From contig NZ_JBHULZ010000026.1 of NCBI RefSeq assembly GCF_042684705.1, positions 1 through 64,000 of the forward strand: a DNA stretch of 64,000 nucleotides, read 5' to 3'. Position 1 is the first letter of the stretch. The number at the start of each line of letters is the position of its first letter. Source of the DNA: Mesonia sediminis (lineage in GTDB: Bacteria > Bacteroidota > Bacteroidia > Flavobacteriales > Flavobacteriaceae). A program made the translations under genes and the position numbers. Of this stretch, positions 51,339 through 60,223 are shown piece by piece. The notes beneath the pieces were generated by a model. The model worked only from the letters and a program-made list of their open reading frames with translations, ran no database searches and was not told the DNA's origin.

Positions 51339-51998
51339 ATGAGTAACATTTCGACAAATTTAAACCAAGTTTTAAGCGAGTTGCCAAAACACGTGCAACT
51401 TGTGGCGGTTTCTAAAACCAAAAGCGAGCAAGAAATTTTACAAGCCTACGAGGCCGGGCAGCGAGTGTTTGGTGAAAATAAAATTCAAGAAATGACCGAT
51501 AAGCAAGCCAATCTGCCTTCAGATATTCAATGGCATATGATTGGTCACGTGCAAACCAACAAGGTCAAATACATGGCACCCTATGTGCAATTGATTCACG
51601 GGGTACATAAAATGAAATTGCTGAAAGAAATCAACAAAGAGGCCAAAAAAAACGAACGTGTTATCGATTGTTTACTTCAAATAAAAATTGCCGAGGAAGA
51701 TACCAAATACGGAATGGATCTGGCTACGGCGAAAGAAATTCTATCGGGTGATGTATATACCCAAATGAAAAATGTAAAAATTGTAGGTTTAATGGGTATG
51801 GCAACCTTTACGGAAGATACCCAGCAAATTCATAAAGAATTCGAATATTTATCTCAAGCCTTTAATCAATTAAAATTACAACATCCTGAATTAGAAATAC
51901 TTTCTATGGGAATGAGCGGAGATTATAAAATAGCACTCGAACATCAAAGTAATATGCTGCGAATAGGAAGCGCCATATTCGGTGCACGTAACTATTAA
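51339..51998 (+). CDS. YggS-family PLP homeostasis protein
   Basis: 219 residues, single-domain TIM barrel of the YggS/PROSC type. The PLP lysine is K26 in LVAVSKTKSE; FGENKIQEMTDK, WHMIGHVQTNKVKY, and the phosphate-binding GMSGDYKIALEHQSNMLRIG are conserved. No C-terminal catalytic domain, so it carries and buffers PLP rather than acting as a racemase. 3 bp behind the DUF1015 gene. Confidence 0.93.
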   Translation: MSNISTNLNQVLSELPKHVQLVAVSKTKSEQEILQAYEAGQRVFGENKIQEMTDKQANLPSDIQWHMIGHVQTNKVKYMAPYVQLIHGVHKMKLLKEINKEAKKNERVIDCLLQIKIAEEDTKYGMDLATAKEILSGDVYTQMKNVKIVGLMGMATFTEDTQQIHKEFEYLSQAFNQLKLQHPELEILSMGMSGDYKIALEHQSNMLRIGSAIFGARNY

Positions 51999-52011
51999 AA
52001 CGCCTTACAGC

Positions 52012-53373
52012 ATGTATGCCATTGTAGACATAGAAACCACCGGAGGTAAATACAACGAAGAAGGCGTTACTGAGATTGCTATTTATAAGCATGACGGAGA
52101 ACAAATCGTTGATCAATTCATCAGTTTAGTAAATCCTGAACGTCCCATTCAAGCTTTTGTAGTAGGACTTACCGGTATCAACAATGAAATGCTACGCCAG
52201 GCACCTAAATTTTATGAAGTAGCCAAAAGAATAATTGAAATTACCGAAGATTGCGTACTGGTAGCTCACAATGCAAAATTCGACTACCGTATATTAAGGC
52301 TAGAATACAAGCGTTTAGGCTATAGTTATGAACGCAACACCTTATGTAGTCTTGAATTGTCAAAAAAACTTATACCCGATTTACCCTCCTATAGCTTAGG
52401 AAAGCTAGTAAAAAGTCTAGGAATCCCTATAACCAATAGGCATAGGGCAAGCGGAGATGCTTTGGCAACTGTTAAATTGTTTGAACTGCTTTTACAAAAA
52501 GATGCTAATAAAGAAATAGTAAAAAAAGCGGTACGCAGTTTACCCAAGAATAGTTTAGATAAAAAATTAATACGATTAATCGAAGAAATGCCTGCTACTG
52601 TTGGCGTTTATTATATGCATAACACGGCTGGAGATATTATTTATGTGGGTAAAAGCAAAAACATAAGAAAACGTATAAACCAGCATTTTACCAATACGAG
52701 TCACAAGGCTAAGAAAATGCAGATTGAAGTGCAACGCATTAGTATTGAGACCACTGGCACAGAGTTACTCGCTTTGATTAAAGAAAATGAAGCGATAAAA
52801 AAACTAAAACCTAAATACAATCGAGCTTTAAAAAAAGATATATTCAATTACGCTATTGAAATCCGTGAAAACGAAATGGGTTACAAAACTATGCGAATCG
52901 CCGAAGCCAAATTGGCTGATCAGCCCCTTACTACCTTTACCAGTTTGCGACAAGCCAAGTCGTTTTTAGAACGGGTGACAGAAGATTATAGTTTATGTGC
53001 TAAGTTTACTGGTTTGCATAAAACTTCGGGTAACTGTTTTAACTATACTATAAAAAAATGCAACGGGGCATGTATTGGCGAAGAAACACCTGATAGTTAC
53101 AACTCCCGTATAGCGGAACTGGAAGAAAAGTACAATTACAAAAATCAAAATATGATTATTGTAGATCGGGGTAGAAAACCCGATGAAAAAAGTATTTTAT
53201 TGATTGAAGACGGTACTTATCTAGGTTATGCATTTGTTACCCTCAATCATCAGTTTGAAGACATTAAACTATTGAAAAAACGCCTCACCTATGCACAAGA
53301 AAACCGGGATACTCGGCATATTATTCAAAGTTATTTACGCCGCAAAAAAAATCTATCGGTAAAAAGTTTTTAA
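52012..53373 (+). CDS. DEDDh exonuclease fused to a GIY-YIG (UvrC/Cho-like) nuclease
   Basis: 453 residues. The first 165 residues are a DnaQ-type 3'-5' exonuclease: VDIETTG (D6, E8), HNAKFDYRIL (D91) and HRASGDALAT (H144, D149). Residues about 195-280 are a GIY-YIG domain (GVYYMHNTAGDIIYVGKSKNIRKR; ALIKENEAIKKLKPKYN), and the C-terminus carries a UvrC-like CNGACIGEE. Such fusions resemble Cho and may act in nucleotide excision repair or proofreading. ATG 52012 is chosen because the exonuclease motif begins MYAIVDIETTG. Confidence 0.9.
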   Translation: MYAIVDIETTGGKYNEEGVTEIAIYKHDGEQIVDQFISLVNPERPIQAFVVGLTGINNEMLRQAPKFYEVAKRIIEITEDCVLVAHNAKFDYRILRLEYKRLGYSYERNTLCSLELSKKLIPDLPSYSLGKLVKSLGIPITNRHRASGDALATVKLFELLLQKDANKEIVKKAVRSLPKNSLDKKLIRLIEEMPATVGVYYMHNTAGDIIYVGKSKNIRKRINQHFTNTSHKAKKMQIEVQRISIETTGTELLALIKENEAIKKLKPKYNRALKKDIFNYAIEIRENEMGYKTMRIAEAKLADQPLTTFTSLRQAKSFLERVTEDYSLCAKFTGLHKTSGNCFNYTIKKCNGACIGEETPDSYNSRIAELEEKYNYKNQNMIIVDRGRKPDEKSILLIEDGTYLGYAFVTLNHQFEDIKLLKKRLTYAQENRDTRHIIQSYLRRKKNLSVKSF

Positions 53374-53421
53374 TCCCTTATTTTATTAATAATTTAGGCT
53401 GCTTAACCGGCTACTTGTATT

Positions 53422-54276
53422 TTGAACAAAAATAAGCATACCGATATCACCTGGCGTGAAAAATTGCACGACATTATTTACGAAGCAGAGACCCCTGCTG
53501 GTAAAGCTTTTGATGTTGTTCTATTGGTTTTTATTTTTTTGAGCGTAATTTTTGTGATGCTCGAAAGTGTACCCGGTCTTGAGCCGTGGGTTTATGAGTA
53601 TTTAATATATGCCGAATGGATTATTACTATTTTATTTACCATAGAGTATATTTTGAGAATTATAAGTATTCGCCGACCTTCACGCTATATCTTCAGCTTT
53701 TATGGTATCATTGATTTTCTATCGACCATACCCTTATACCTATCCTTTTTTATTACCGGAAGCTCAGCACTCATTACCTTTAGAGCCTTAAGGCTTTTGC
53801 GCGTTTTTCGGGTACTTAAAATTTCGCGCTATATGGGCGAAGGTAATCGACTATTAGGCGCCTTGCGCAATAGCCGAGCCAAAATTTTTGTATTTTTATT
53901 TGCCGTGGTAGTCCTTTCAATCATCGCCGGTACTTTGATGTACATGATAGAGGGCGAAAAAGCCGGATTTACGAGTATTCCCGTTGGTGTTTATTGGACA
54001 ATTGTAACCTTAACTACAGTAGGATTTGGAGATATTCACCCTATAACTTCGATGGGTAGATTTTTGGCATCTCTAATTATGATATTGGGTTATGGTATTA
54101 TTGCGGTACCAACGGGTATAGTAAGCGCAGAATACAGTGCTAGAAGCAGAAATGACCAATCGTTTAATTCTTTATCTTGTTATAATTGTAACGAAAAAAC
54201 GCATTTAGACCGGGCAAAATATTGCCATCGTTGCGGCTATTCTTTACGGAATGAAATAAGAAAAAAAAATGAATAA
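53422..54276 (+). CDS. Voltage-gated ion channel with C-terminal zinc ribbon
   Basis: 284 residues. Six-helix Kv-type channel: the S4 voltage sensor has repeating arginines (RALRLLRVFRVLKI, about 121-134) and the pore loop carries the potassium filter TLTTVGFGD (196-204). After the last helix a short tail contains CysxxCys...CysxxCys (C253, C256, C268, C271), a zinc-ribbon-like finger. The likely start is TTG at 53422; the next ATG (residue 46) would remove S1. The gene is in the same run as the upstream nuclease and ends 8 bp inside miaA. Confidence 0.85.
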   Translation: MNKNKHTDITWREKLHDIIYEAETPAGKAFDVVLLVFIFLSVIFVMLESVPGLEPWVYEYLIYAEWIITILFTIEYILRIISIRRPSRYIFSFYGIIDFLSTIPLYLSFFITGSSALITFRALRLLRVFRVLKISRYMGEGNRLLGALRNSRAKIFVFLFAVVVLSIIAGTLMYMIEGEKAGFTSIPVGVYWTIVTLTTVGFGDIHPITSMGRFLASLIMILGYGIIAVPTGIVSAEYSARSRNDQSFNSLSCYNCNEKTHLDRAKYCHRCGYSLRNEIRKKNE

Positions 54277-55177
54277 TCTAATTCATATTTTAGGGCCAAC
54301 GGCTATAGGCAAAACCGCTTTGGCAATAAAAGTAGCCCAGCACTTTAATACCGAAATCATCTCGGCCGATTCTAGACAATTTTATAAAGAAATGAATATT
54401 GGAACAGCCGTGCCGAGTCTGAGCGAATTAAAGGCTGCAAAACACCATTACATTCAGAATAAAAGCATACACCAGGAGTTCTCTGTTGGTGATTTTGAGA
54501 AGGAGGTCATTCCGCTAATAGATAAATTGTTTCAAGACAAAAACCCATTAGTAATGGTAGGTGGTAGCGGCTTATATATAAAAGCCATCACCGATGGCTT
54601 AGATCAATTTCCGGATATTGACCCGCATATCCGTGAAAATTTAAATCAGCGTTATGCCGAAGAGGGTTTAGAAAAACTAGCTGAAGAACTAAGAGAATTG
54701 GACCCAGAGTATGCCGCAAAAGCCGACTTACAAAACAAGCAGCGCGTTATTCGAGCCTTGGAGATTTGTTTAGGCGCGCCACAAAATTTTTCATTTTACA
54801 GAACCCAAAACAAGAAGGAAAGAAATTTTAAAAATATAAAAATAGGTTTAGAAGCCGATCGTGCTATTCTTTACGAGCGTATCGAAAAACGCGTAGATTT
54901 GATGCTAGAAATGGGGTTGTTGGAAGAGGCAAGAAACTTATATTCTAACCGTGAATTAAACGCTTTAAATACGGTAGGTTACAAGGAGTTGTTTGCCTAT
55001 TTTGACGGAAAATGGACTCTCGATTTTGCGATAGCCGAAATTAAAAAAAACACTAGGAGGTTTGCCAAAAGGCAACTGACTTGGTTTAAAAAAGACCCCG
55101 AAATAAAGTGGTTTGATTATACCCAAGATAGCAAAACTATAATTCACTATATAGAACAAAAAACACTTGCCAAATAG
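54269..55177 (+). CDS. miaA: tRNA dimethylallyltransferase MiaA
   Basis: 302 residues. Transfers dimethylallyl to A37 of tRNAs reading UNN codons. P-loop GPTAIGKTALAI (9-20), ADSRQFYKEMNIGTA (about 34-48), VGGSGLYIKA and the C-terminal KNTRRFAKRQLTWFKK are conserved. Overlaps the channel gene by 8 bp, and is convergent with the response regulator gene. Confidence 0.96.
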   Translation: MNNLIHILGPTAIGKTALAIKVAQHFNTEIISADSRQFYKEMNIGTAVPSLSELKAAKHHYIQNKSIHQEFSVGDFEKEVIPLIDKLFQDKNPLVMVGGSGLYIKAITDGLDQFPDIDPHIRENLNQRYAEEGLEKLAEELRELDPEYAAKADLQNKQRVIRALEICLGAPQNFSFYRTQNKKERNFKNIKIGLEADRAILYERIEKRVDLMLEMGLLEEARNLYSNRELNALNTVGYKELFAYFDGKWTLDFAIAEIKKNTRRFAKRQLTWFKKDPEIKWFDYTQDSKTIIHYIEQKTLAK

Positions 55178-55229
55178 TTGCCCATTTGGCAAGTAATTTT
55201 TGGAAACTAGAAATTTTTATCTTGAGCTG

Positions 55230-55943
55230 TTATTCTTCTTGATTTCTAATCACAAGTCTAAATCCTTCACCGTGAATATTTAAAATTTCAACGTTTTCAT
55301 CCTTTTTAAGGTACTTACGCAATTTTGCAATATAAACATCCATACTTCTAGAAGTAAAGTAATTGTCGTCTCTCCAAATTTTAGTAAGCGCTAATTCTCT
55401 AGGCATTAAATCATTTTCATGTAATGCCAATAACCTAAGTAGTTCATTTTCTTTAGGTGAAAGCTTTTGTGGCTCTTCTTCTCTAAAAGTTAAGAAACGT
55501 AATTTAGAATTTAAATGAAAATCACCAATTTCAAATTCAAATTGTTTGCTATCGGCTACACTGTCAGTAGCTTTACGCTGCATAATAGCCTGAATTTTCA
55601 TCAGTAGCACTTCGCTGTCAAAAGGTTTATTTAAATAATCATCGGCACCAACCTTATACCCTTTTAAAACATCCTCTTTCATAGCTTTTGCCGTTAAAAA
55701 GATAATGGGTATATCTTCATTTTTCTCTCTTATTTCTTTGGCTAAAGTAAAACCATCTTTGTAAGGCATCATCACATCTAGAATGCATAAATTAAAATCG
55801 TCTTTCTTAAATTTTTCAAAGCCTTCCATTCCGTTTTTAGCGTGTGTAACTTCATAGTCATTCATCGCTAAATAATCTTTTAAAACAATCCCGAAGTTCG
55901 GGTCATCTTCAACTAATAAAATCTTTTTGTTTTCAGTTTCCAT
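55230..55943 (-). CDS. OmpR/PhoB-type response regulator
   Basis: 237 residues. Receiver domain with phosphorylation site D56 (LCILDVMMPYKDG) and KPF (about residue 107); a winged-helix DNA-binding domain follows (about 135-232; RSMDVYIAKLRKYLKKD). Resembles RprY-like regulators of Bacteroidota. It follows the kinase gene by 3 bp on the minus strand, kinase first. Its regulon cannot be seen from the window. Confidence 0.93.
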   Translation of the reverse strand: METENKKILLVEDDPNFGIVLKDYLAMNDYEVTHAKNGMEGFEKFKKDDFNLCILDVMMPYKDGFTLAKEIREKNEDIPIIFLTAKAMKEDVLKGYKVGADDYLNKPFDSEVLLMKIQAIMQRKATDSVADSKQFEFEIGDFHLNSKLRFLTFREEEPQKLSPKENELLRLLALHENDLMPRELALTKIWRDDNYFTSRSMDVYIAKLRKYLKKDENVEILNIHGEGFRLVIRNQEE

Positions 55944-55946
55944 ATT

Positions 55947-57509
55947 TTATGATATTAAAGGTAATTTAATAATAAAAGTACTTCCCTTCCCCTTTTCACT
56001 GGTTAAAGTGACAGTACCGTGATGGTCTTCTACTATTTTCTTGACATAGGCAAGACCAAGCCCGTGTCCTTTAACGTTATGAATATCGCCTGTATGCGCT
56101 CTAAAAAATTTCTCAAAGACCTTTTTTTGCACAATACGATTCATTCCTTGCCCTTGATCTCTTATTTTTAAAACAATATAATTTTTTACATTTTCGGTGT
56201 ACACATCGATTCTTGGTTGTTCGGTAGAATACTTAATAGCATTATCTAGCATATTTACTACAACATTGGTAAAATGTGTCTCATTGGCTAGTATCGTTGA
56301 TTTTAATGCACCAAAATGTGTTTGTATATATCCACCGCGATCTTCAATTATCAACTCAACGTGGGTAATCGCTTCTTCAATAATATCATGAAGCTTAAGG
56401 CGTTCTTTTTTTATGTTGAGCTCATTTTTCTCCAACTTAGAAATACGTAATACATTCTCTACTTGAGCATGCATACGCTTATTCTCCTCACGAATCATTC
56501 CTAAATAACGGTTTACCCGATCTTGATTTTGCGCAATCTTTGGGTTTCTTATAGAGTCTAATGCTAAATTTATAGTAGCAATTGGCGTTTTGAACTCATG
56601 CGTCATATTGTTTATAAAATCTGTCTTGATTTGTGAAATTTGCCTTTGCTTCACCAGCTGTGAAATTGCACTGTAATATGCGATTATAATAATCAAGGTA
56701 AACACAATGCTCAAGAAAGTCATTACTGCAATAGACGAAAGCACTTCCTTTTTCTTTTCGGTAAAATTGATGTATAACCGATAACTATTATTATTCATTT
56801 TAAACAATGGTGTACCGTAAGTGGCAGGAGAATCAAGATCGAAGTTGGCGGTTCGAACTTTTGTTGCTAGGTCTTTGCTATAAATAGCGAATTCGAAGCC
56901 AGATTGAATTCGGCGCGCCGCTAACTCATTTTGAATTAATGTTTTCACCCTTTCGGTATCTACGCGTTTGTGGATAGGCAAGTTGGCTGCTTTTTCCTTA
57001 ATTGCCTCTACCAATAAATATTTCTCATTATCCTCTAGTCTTGATATTTTCTCAAAACGTTCCTCTGCACTCAGATTTTGATTGTCTCGAAGCTTATCGT
57101 CATGAATTAGGCGCGTAATTTTTCTATTTACTAATTTTTTAAAAGCGATAGAATCTTTTTCTTCGCTTAAAAAAGAAGAAGATAATTTGTAATCTTCTTG
57201 CAAGATACTGTTGGTATAGAAAAAAGTTTCGTTGGTAAGCTCGTCTTGTTTAATTTGAAAAAGTTCGCTCAGCCTCGCGGTGGTAGGTTTTGTCGAGTCG
57301 GCTACCCGTGTGTATTGAATGTAGTATTTGTCTATTTCTTCACGTTCAATTCTATCGGCTACGCGAAACAAGACTTGGCGTGCATTAAAAGAAAACTGCT
57401 CCTCATTTGTTTCAACCGTATTTTTAATCCAATACCCCTGAACAAAGATTATTCCGATAAGCGAAAGGCTCATGAGCAACACCAAAAAGACAAAAACTTT
57501 CTTTTTCAT
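55947..57509 (-). CDS. Membrane sensor histidine kinase
   Basis: 520 residues. An N-terminal helix (about 5-25), a large sensor region outside (about 27-258) and a second helix (259-282) precede the kinase. The H-box has H304 (NNMTHEFKTPIATINLAL); the ATPase domain shows NMLDNAIKYS, RDQGQGMN, VFEKFFRA and GHGLGLAYVKKI. It is RprX-like in layout and pairs with the downstream regulator. The stimulus is unknown. The upstream 70 bp have no clear promoter box. Confidence 0.92.
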   Translation of the reverse strand: MKKKVFVFLVLLMSLSLIGIIFVQGYWIKNTVETNEEQFSFNARQVLFRVADRIEREEIDKYYIQYTRVADSTKPTTARLSELFQIKQDELTNETFFYTNSILQEDYKLSSSFLSEEKDSIAFKKLVNRKITRLIHDDKLRDNQNLSAEERFEKISRLEDNEKYLLVEAIKEKAANLPIHKRVDTERVKTLIQNELAARRIQSGFEFAIYSKDLATKVRTANFDLDSPATYGTPLFKMNNNSYRLYINFTEKKKEVLSSIAVMTFLSIVFTLIIIIAYYSAISQLVKQRQISQIKTDFINNMTHEFKTPIATINLALDSIRNPKIAQNQDRVNRYLGMIREENKRMHAQVENVLRISKLEKNELNIKKERLKLHDIIEEAITHVELIIEDRGGYIQTHFGALKSTILANETHFTNVVVNMLDNAIKYSTEQPRIDVYTENVKNYIVLKIRDQGQGMNRIVQKKVFEKFFRAHTGDIHNVKGHGLGLAYVKKIVEDHHGTVTLTSEKGKGSTFIIKLPLIS

Positions 57510-57578
57510 GTCTCCAAAAGTAAGGTTTTAACATTTACTTTTTTAAGGGTTTAACCAAATGTTAACACTAGCAAAAGC

Positions 57579-58169
57579 CTACTTACTTACTAGGCTTAGC
57601 AAGTATTTATGAATTTCTTGCACCCGAGCTTTGGTAGCCGATAAGACTTTATTTTCTATCACCAAATCGGCCAACAATTTTTTGCGCTCATCACTCCATT
57701 GTTTATTGATTCTATCAAGCACTGCTTGCCGATTGGTTTGGTCTCGTTGCATAACGCGTTTTATTCGCTCTTCGAGTGGTGCGGTAACCAAAATCGTATA
57801 ATCTACTTGGTCTTGCCTGTTTTGCTCAAATAAAATGGCGGCTTCATAAATAATATAATCGGTTTTTTGATTTGATTTCCATTGCTTAAAATCCGCATGG
57901 ACGGCAGGATGAATTATGGCATTTAATCTTGTGAGAAGTTTGGGGTCTGCAAATACTAAACTACTCACATAAGCAGTATTATACTTGCCGTTGACGAACG
58001 CCTCTTCTCCTAGCAGCGCTATGATTTCTTTTTGTAAATGTTCATCTCGGTGTAAAAGCTCCTTTGCTTTTAAATCGGCAATATAAAGCGGAACCCCTAA
58101 TTCTTGAAAAAATCTTGCTACAGTGGTTTTACCACTACCAATTCCACCTGTTAATCCTACTACAATCAT
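57579..58169 (-). CDS. coaE: Dephospho-CoA kinase
   Basis: 196 residues. Last step of coenzyme A synthesis, phosphorylation of the ribose 3'-OH. P-loop GLTGGIGSGKTTVARFF (5-21), PLYIADLKAKELL, IIHPAVHADF, and the lid VMQRDQTNRQAVLDRI. Overlaps the upstream YbbR gene by 4 bp. Confidence 0.95.
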   Translation of the reverse strand: MIVVGLTGGIGSGKTTVARFFQELGVPLYIADLKAKELLHRDEHLQKEIIALLGEEAFVNGKYNTAYVSSLVFADPKLLTRLNAIIHPAVHADFKQWKSNQKTDYIIYEAAILFEQNRQDQVDYTILVTAPLEERIKRVMQRDQTNRQAVLDRINKQWSDERKKLLADLVIENKVLSATKARVQEIHKYLLSLVSK

Positions 58170-59122
58170 TTTTTTATCACAAAATTTACTTTATTTAAAC
58201 TCAAGCGTACATGGGTAACTTGCTCTGGTTTTTGCTTTAGTTTGGCAATCATAAAATTATCGTTTTCACCAATTTTTGCATAATCACAAATCACCTGAAA
58301 GTCTTGCGCATTTACTTGATCAAAATTGCGCAAACTCACTTGATAGATCACTTCTATTTTTTTTGGAAAAATACTCAGCGTTCCTTCTTGAGGTTTGTTA
58401 ATAATTTCTATAGGAACCTCTGCTCTACCCTCTGTAAATTTTTCGGCGAAAGCCTTGTAAGTTATAGCATCCTTGTAAAGTATTACTTCTTCATGTGGCT
58501 TTGCTAATTGTACTTTTCCTTGCGTTGTTTTATCTAAATTTTTTAGGTTAAGTTCTTGGGTATTTATATAATCAATATCTTTCAAAAGATGGTCGGGCCC
58601 ACTTACTTTTACTTTTTCAGGAAAAACAACCAAAGGATTGTAAGCCCCGTAACCTCTGGCATAATTTATATTTATTTGCGGTTTAACTGGTAATTCACGA
58701 ATGGTTTTAAGCGAAAAAGGAAGTTTTATGCTAGGAGTAAGGAATTCCACATTGCTAATGTCCAGGCTGAGTTCTTTGGCGATTTCCTTTTTAAAGTAAC
58801 CTGTATTGTAGAGCAAGTAGTTTTTTTCTTCGGGTAAATTAGAGGCATCTTGCCGCAGACTAAGATTCTTAAAGCCAATCCAAAATAACCTAAAACCTGT
58901 TGTTTGCACCCGAATTTCGACTGTTTTTTCTCGCTCATCAACCAATTTATCTTTAGGGAAATTTTCAAAAATAACTTTCAATTTAAATTCTTGAGTATAG
59001 GTTTTTGAAAACTGAATAAGCAACCAAGTACAAAACGAAAATGAAGCGAAAATGGCAAAAGCTTTGAAGTTGCTTTTGTTTAATATACTATTTCTTTTAT
59101 TCGAAAAACTAAATCCTCTCAT
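58166..59122 (-). CDS. YbbR-domain membrane protein (CdaR-like)
   Basis: 318 residues: an N-terminal membrane helix (about 22-42, FAIFASFSFCTWLLIQF) followed by an extracytoplasmic part with YbbR-like beta repeats (ELPVKPQININYARGYG, VSGPDHLLKDIDYINTQEL, EVPIEIINK). In Firmicutes such proteins regulate cyclic-di-AMP synthesis; no cdaA is present here. The position between coaE and a glycosyltransferase, with overlaps on both sides, marks an operon. Confidence 0.82.
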   Translation of the reverse strand: MRGFSFSNKRNSILNKSNFKAFAIFASFSFCTWLLIQFSKTYTQEFKLKVIFENFPKDKLVDEREKTVEIRVQTTGFRLFWIGFKNLSLRQDASNLPEEKNYLLYNTGYFKKEIAKELSLDISNVEFLTPSIKLPFSLKTIRELPVKPQININYARGYGAYNPLVVFPEKVKVSGPDHLLKDIDYINTQELNLKNLDKTTQGKVQLAKPHEEVILYKDAITYKAFAEKFTEGRAEVPIEIINKPQEGTLSIFPKKIEVIYQVSLRNFDQVNAQDFQVICDYAKIGENDNFMIAKLKQKPEQVTHVRLSLNKVNFVIKK

Positions 59123-60123
59123 GAGTTAAAAAATAAATTAGGAAAAAGTTGCTCTGGAGTTTTACTTTTGTTTTTTAAAAGAAAGCTTGCTTTTATAAAC
59201 CCTAAACCATATCCGTAAAACTGTATAAATACTGCACATAAAACATAAGTCCCAACGCGCACACTCTTTTCAAGAAAACTCGCATGCAGAAATAAAATCA
59301 GCAAATAAAATCCCAACAACAGTATTGGAACATATAGACCGACTAGTGTCAAAATTAAACTTAATAATGATGCTGCTACAAAAAAACTAGGAAACCAAAA
59401 GGCTATATTTTTTGATTTGGGATGCCATTGATTGAGAATAGGGCGCACCTTACCGAATTTATTCACTTGAGTATAAAATTTAGACCAACTTATTCGTCTT
59501 TTATGGTAAACAAAAGCCTTCTCTATAAAGCCAATGCTAAAACCTTGTTTTTTTAATCGCAGTACCAAATCTGGGTCTTCTCCTGGGTGTATACGGCCAA
59601 AGCCTCCTGTACTTTCAAAAGCTGCTTGAGATAACCCCATATTAAAACTGCGCGGCTCATAAGCCTTTACGGATTTATTTTTACCCCGAATACCTCCAGT
59701 AGTTAACATAGAAGTCATAGTATAGTTTATGGCCTTTTGCAATGGAGTAAAAGTGGCTAGTGCGGCATCTGGCCCCCCAAAACAATCAAGTGGATGAGAC
59801 GTCAATTGCTTATCAACCGTTTGCAAATAATGAGAAGGCAGTATCACATCACTGTCTAAGATAATGAAATAAGGCGATCTAGCTCGTGCCATGCCGTAAT
59901 TCCTACTGTCTCCAGGCCCCGAGTTTTCTTTTTTAAAGTATTGTATGCTAAGTTGGTTTTTGTACTTTGAAACCACATCTTCACTACTTATGGTAGAGCC
60001 ATCCTCTACGATAATAATCTCGTAGCCAACTGTTTTTTTCATTGCAAGGAAGGATTGCAAGAGTTCTTCTATTTCTTGGGGACGGTTATACACCGGTATA
60101 ACAAATGAATACTTTATTTCCAT
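59119..60123 (-). CDS. Family 2 glycosyltransferase
   Basis: 334 residues from ATG 60123 (MEIKYSFVIPVYNRPQ); an earlier ATG at 60138 would add 5 residues. GT-A fold: VIPVYNRPQEIEELLQSF, IIIVEDGST, NSGPGDSRNYG and the metal-binding DSD (ILDSDVILP), then SFNMGLSQAAFESTGGF and GEDPDLVLRLKKQG. C-terminal helices (about 265-320) anchor it in the membrane. Sugar donor and acceptor unknown. Co-transcribed with the YbbR and coaE genes. Confidence 0.9.
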   Translation of the reverse strand: MEIKYSFVIPVYNRPQEIEELLQSFLAMKKTVGYEIIIVEDGSTISSEDVVSKYKNQLSIQYFKKENSGPGDSRNYGMARARSPYFIILDSDVILPSHYLQTVDKQLTSHPLDCFGGPDAALATFTPLQKAINYTMTSMLTTGGIRGKNKSVKAYEPRSFNMGLSQAAFESTGGFGRIHPGEDPDLVLRLKKQGFSIGFIEKAFVYHKRRISWSKFYTQVNKFGKVRPILNQWHPKSKNIAFWFPSFFVAASLLSLILTLVGLYVPILLLGFYLLILFLHASFLEKSVRVGTYVLCAVFIQFYGYGLGFIKASFLLKNKSKTPEQLFPNLFFNS

Positions 60124-60140
60124 AAAAATCAATTTCAAGT

Positions 60141-60178
60141 AAAAACCCTACCAATAAAAGTTTAAAGGTAGGGTTTTT
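60141..60178 (-). terminator. Terminator behind the first T9SS gene
   Basis: A perfect 12-bp stem (60141-60152 with 60167-60178, arms AAAAACCCTACC) with a 14-base loop and T-rich minus-strand 3' side, lying 46 bp behind the T9SS gene stop and just upstream of the glycosyltransferase start. Confidence 0.82.
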
Positions 60179-60223
60179 AGCGCTTATTGCTAAGTATTAT
60201 TTTGAGTTATCTTATCTAAAGCC

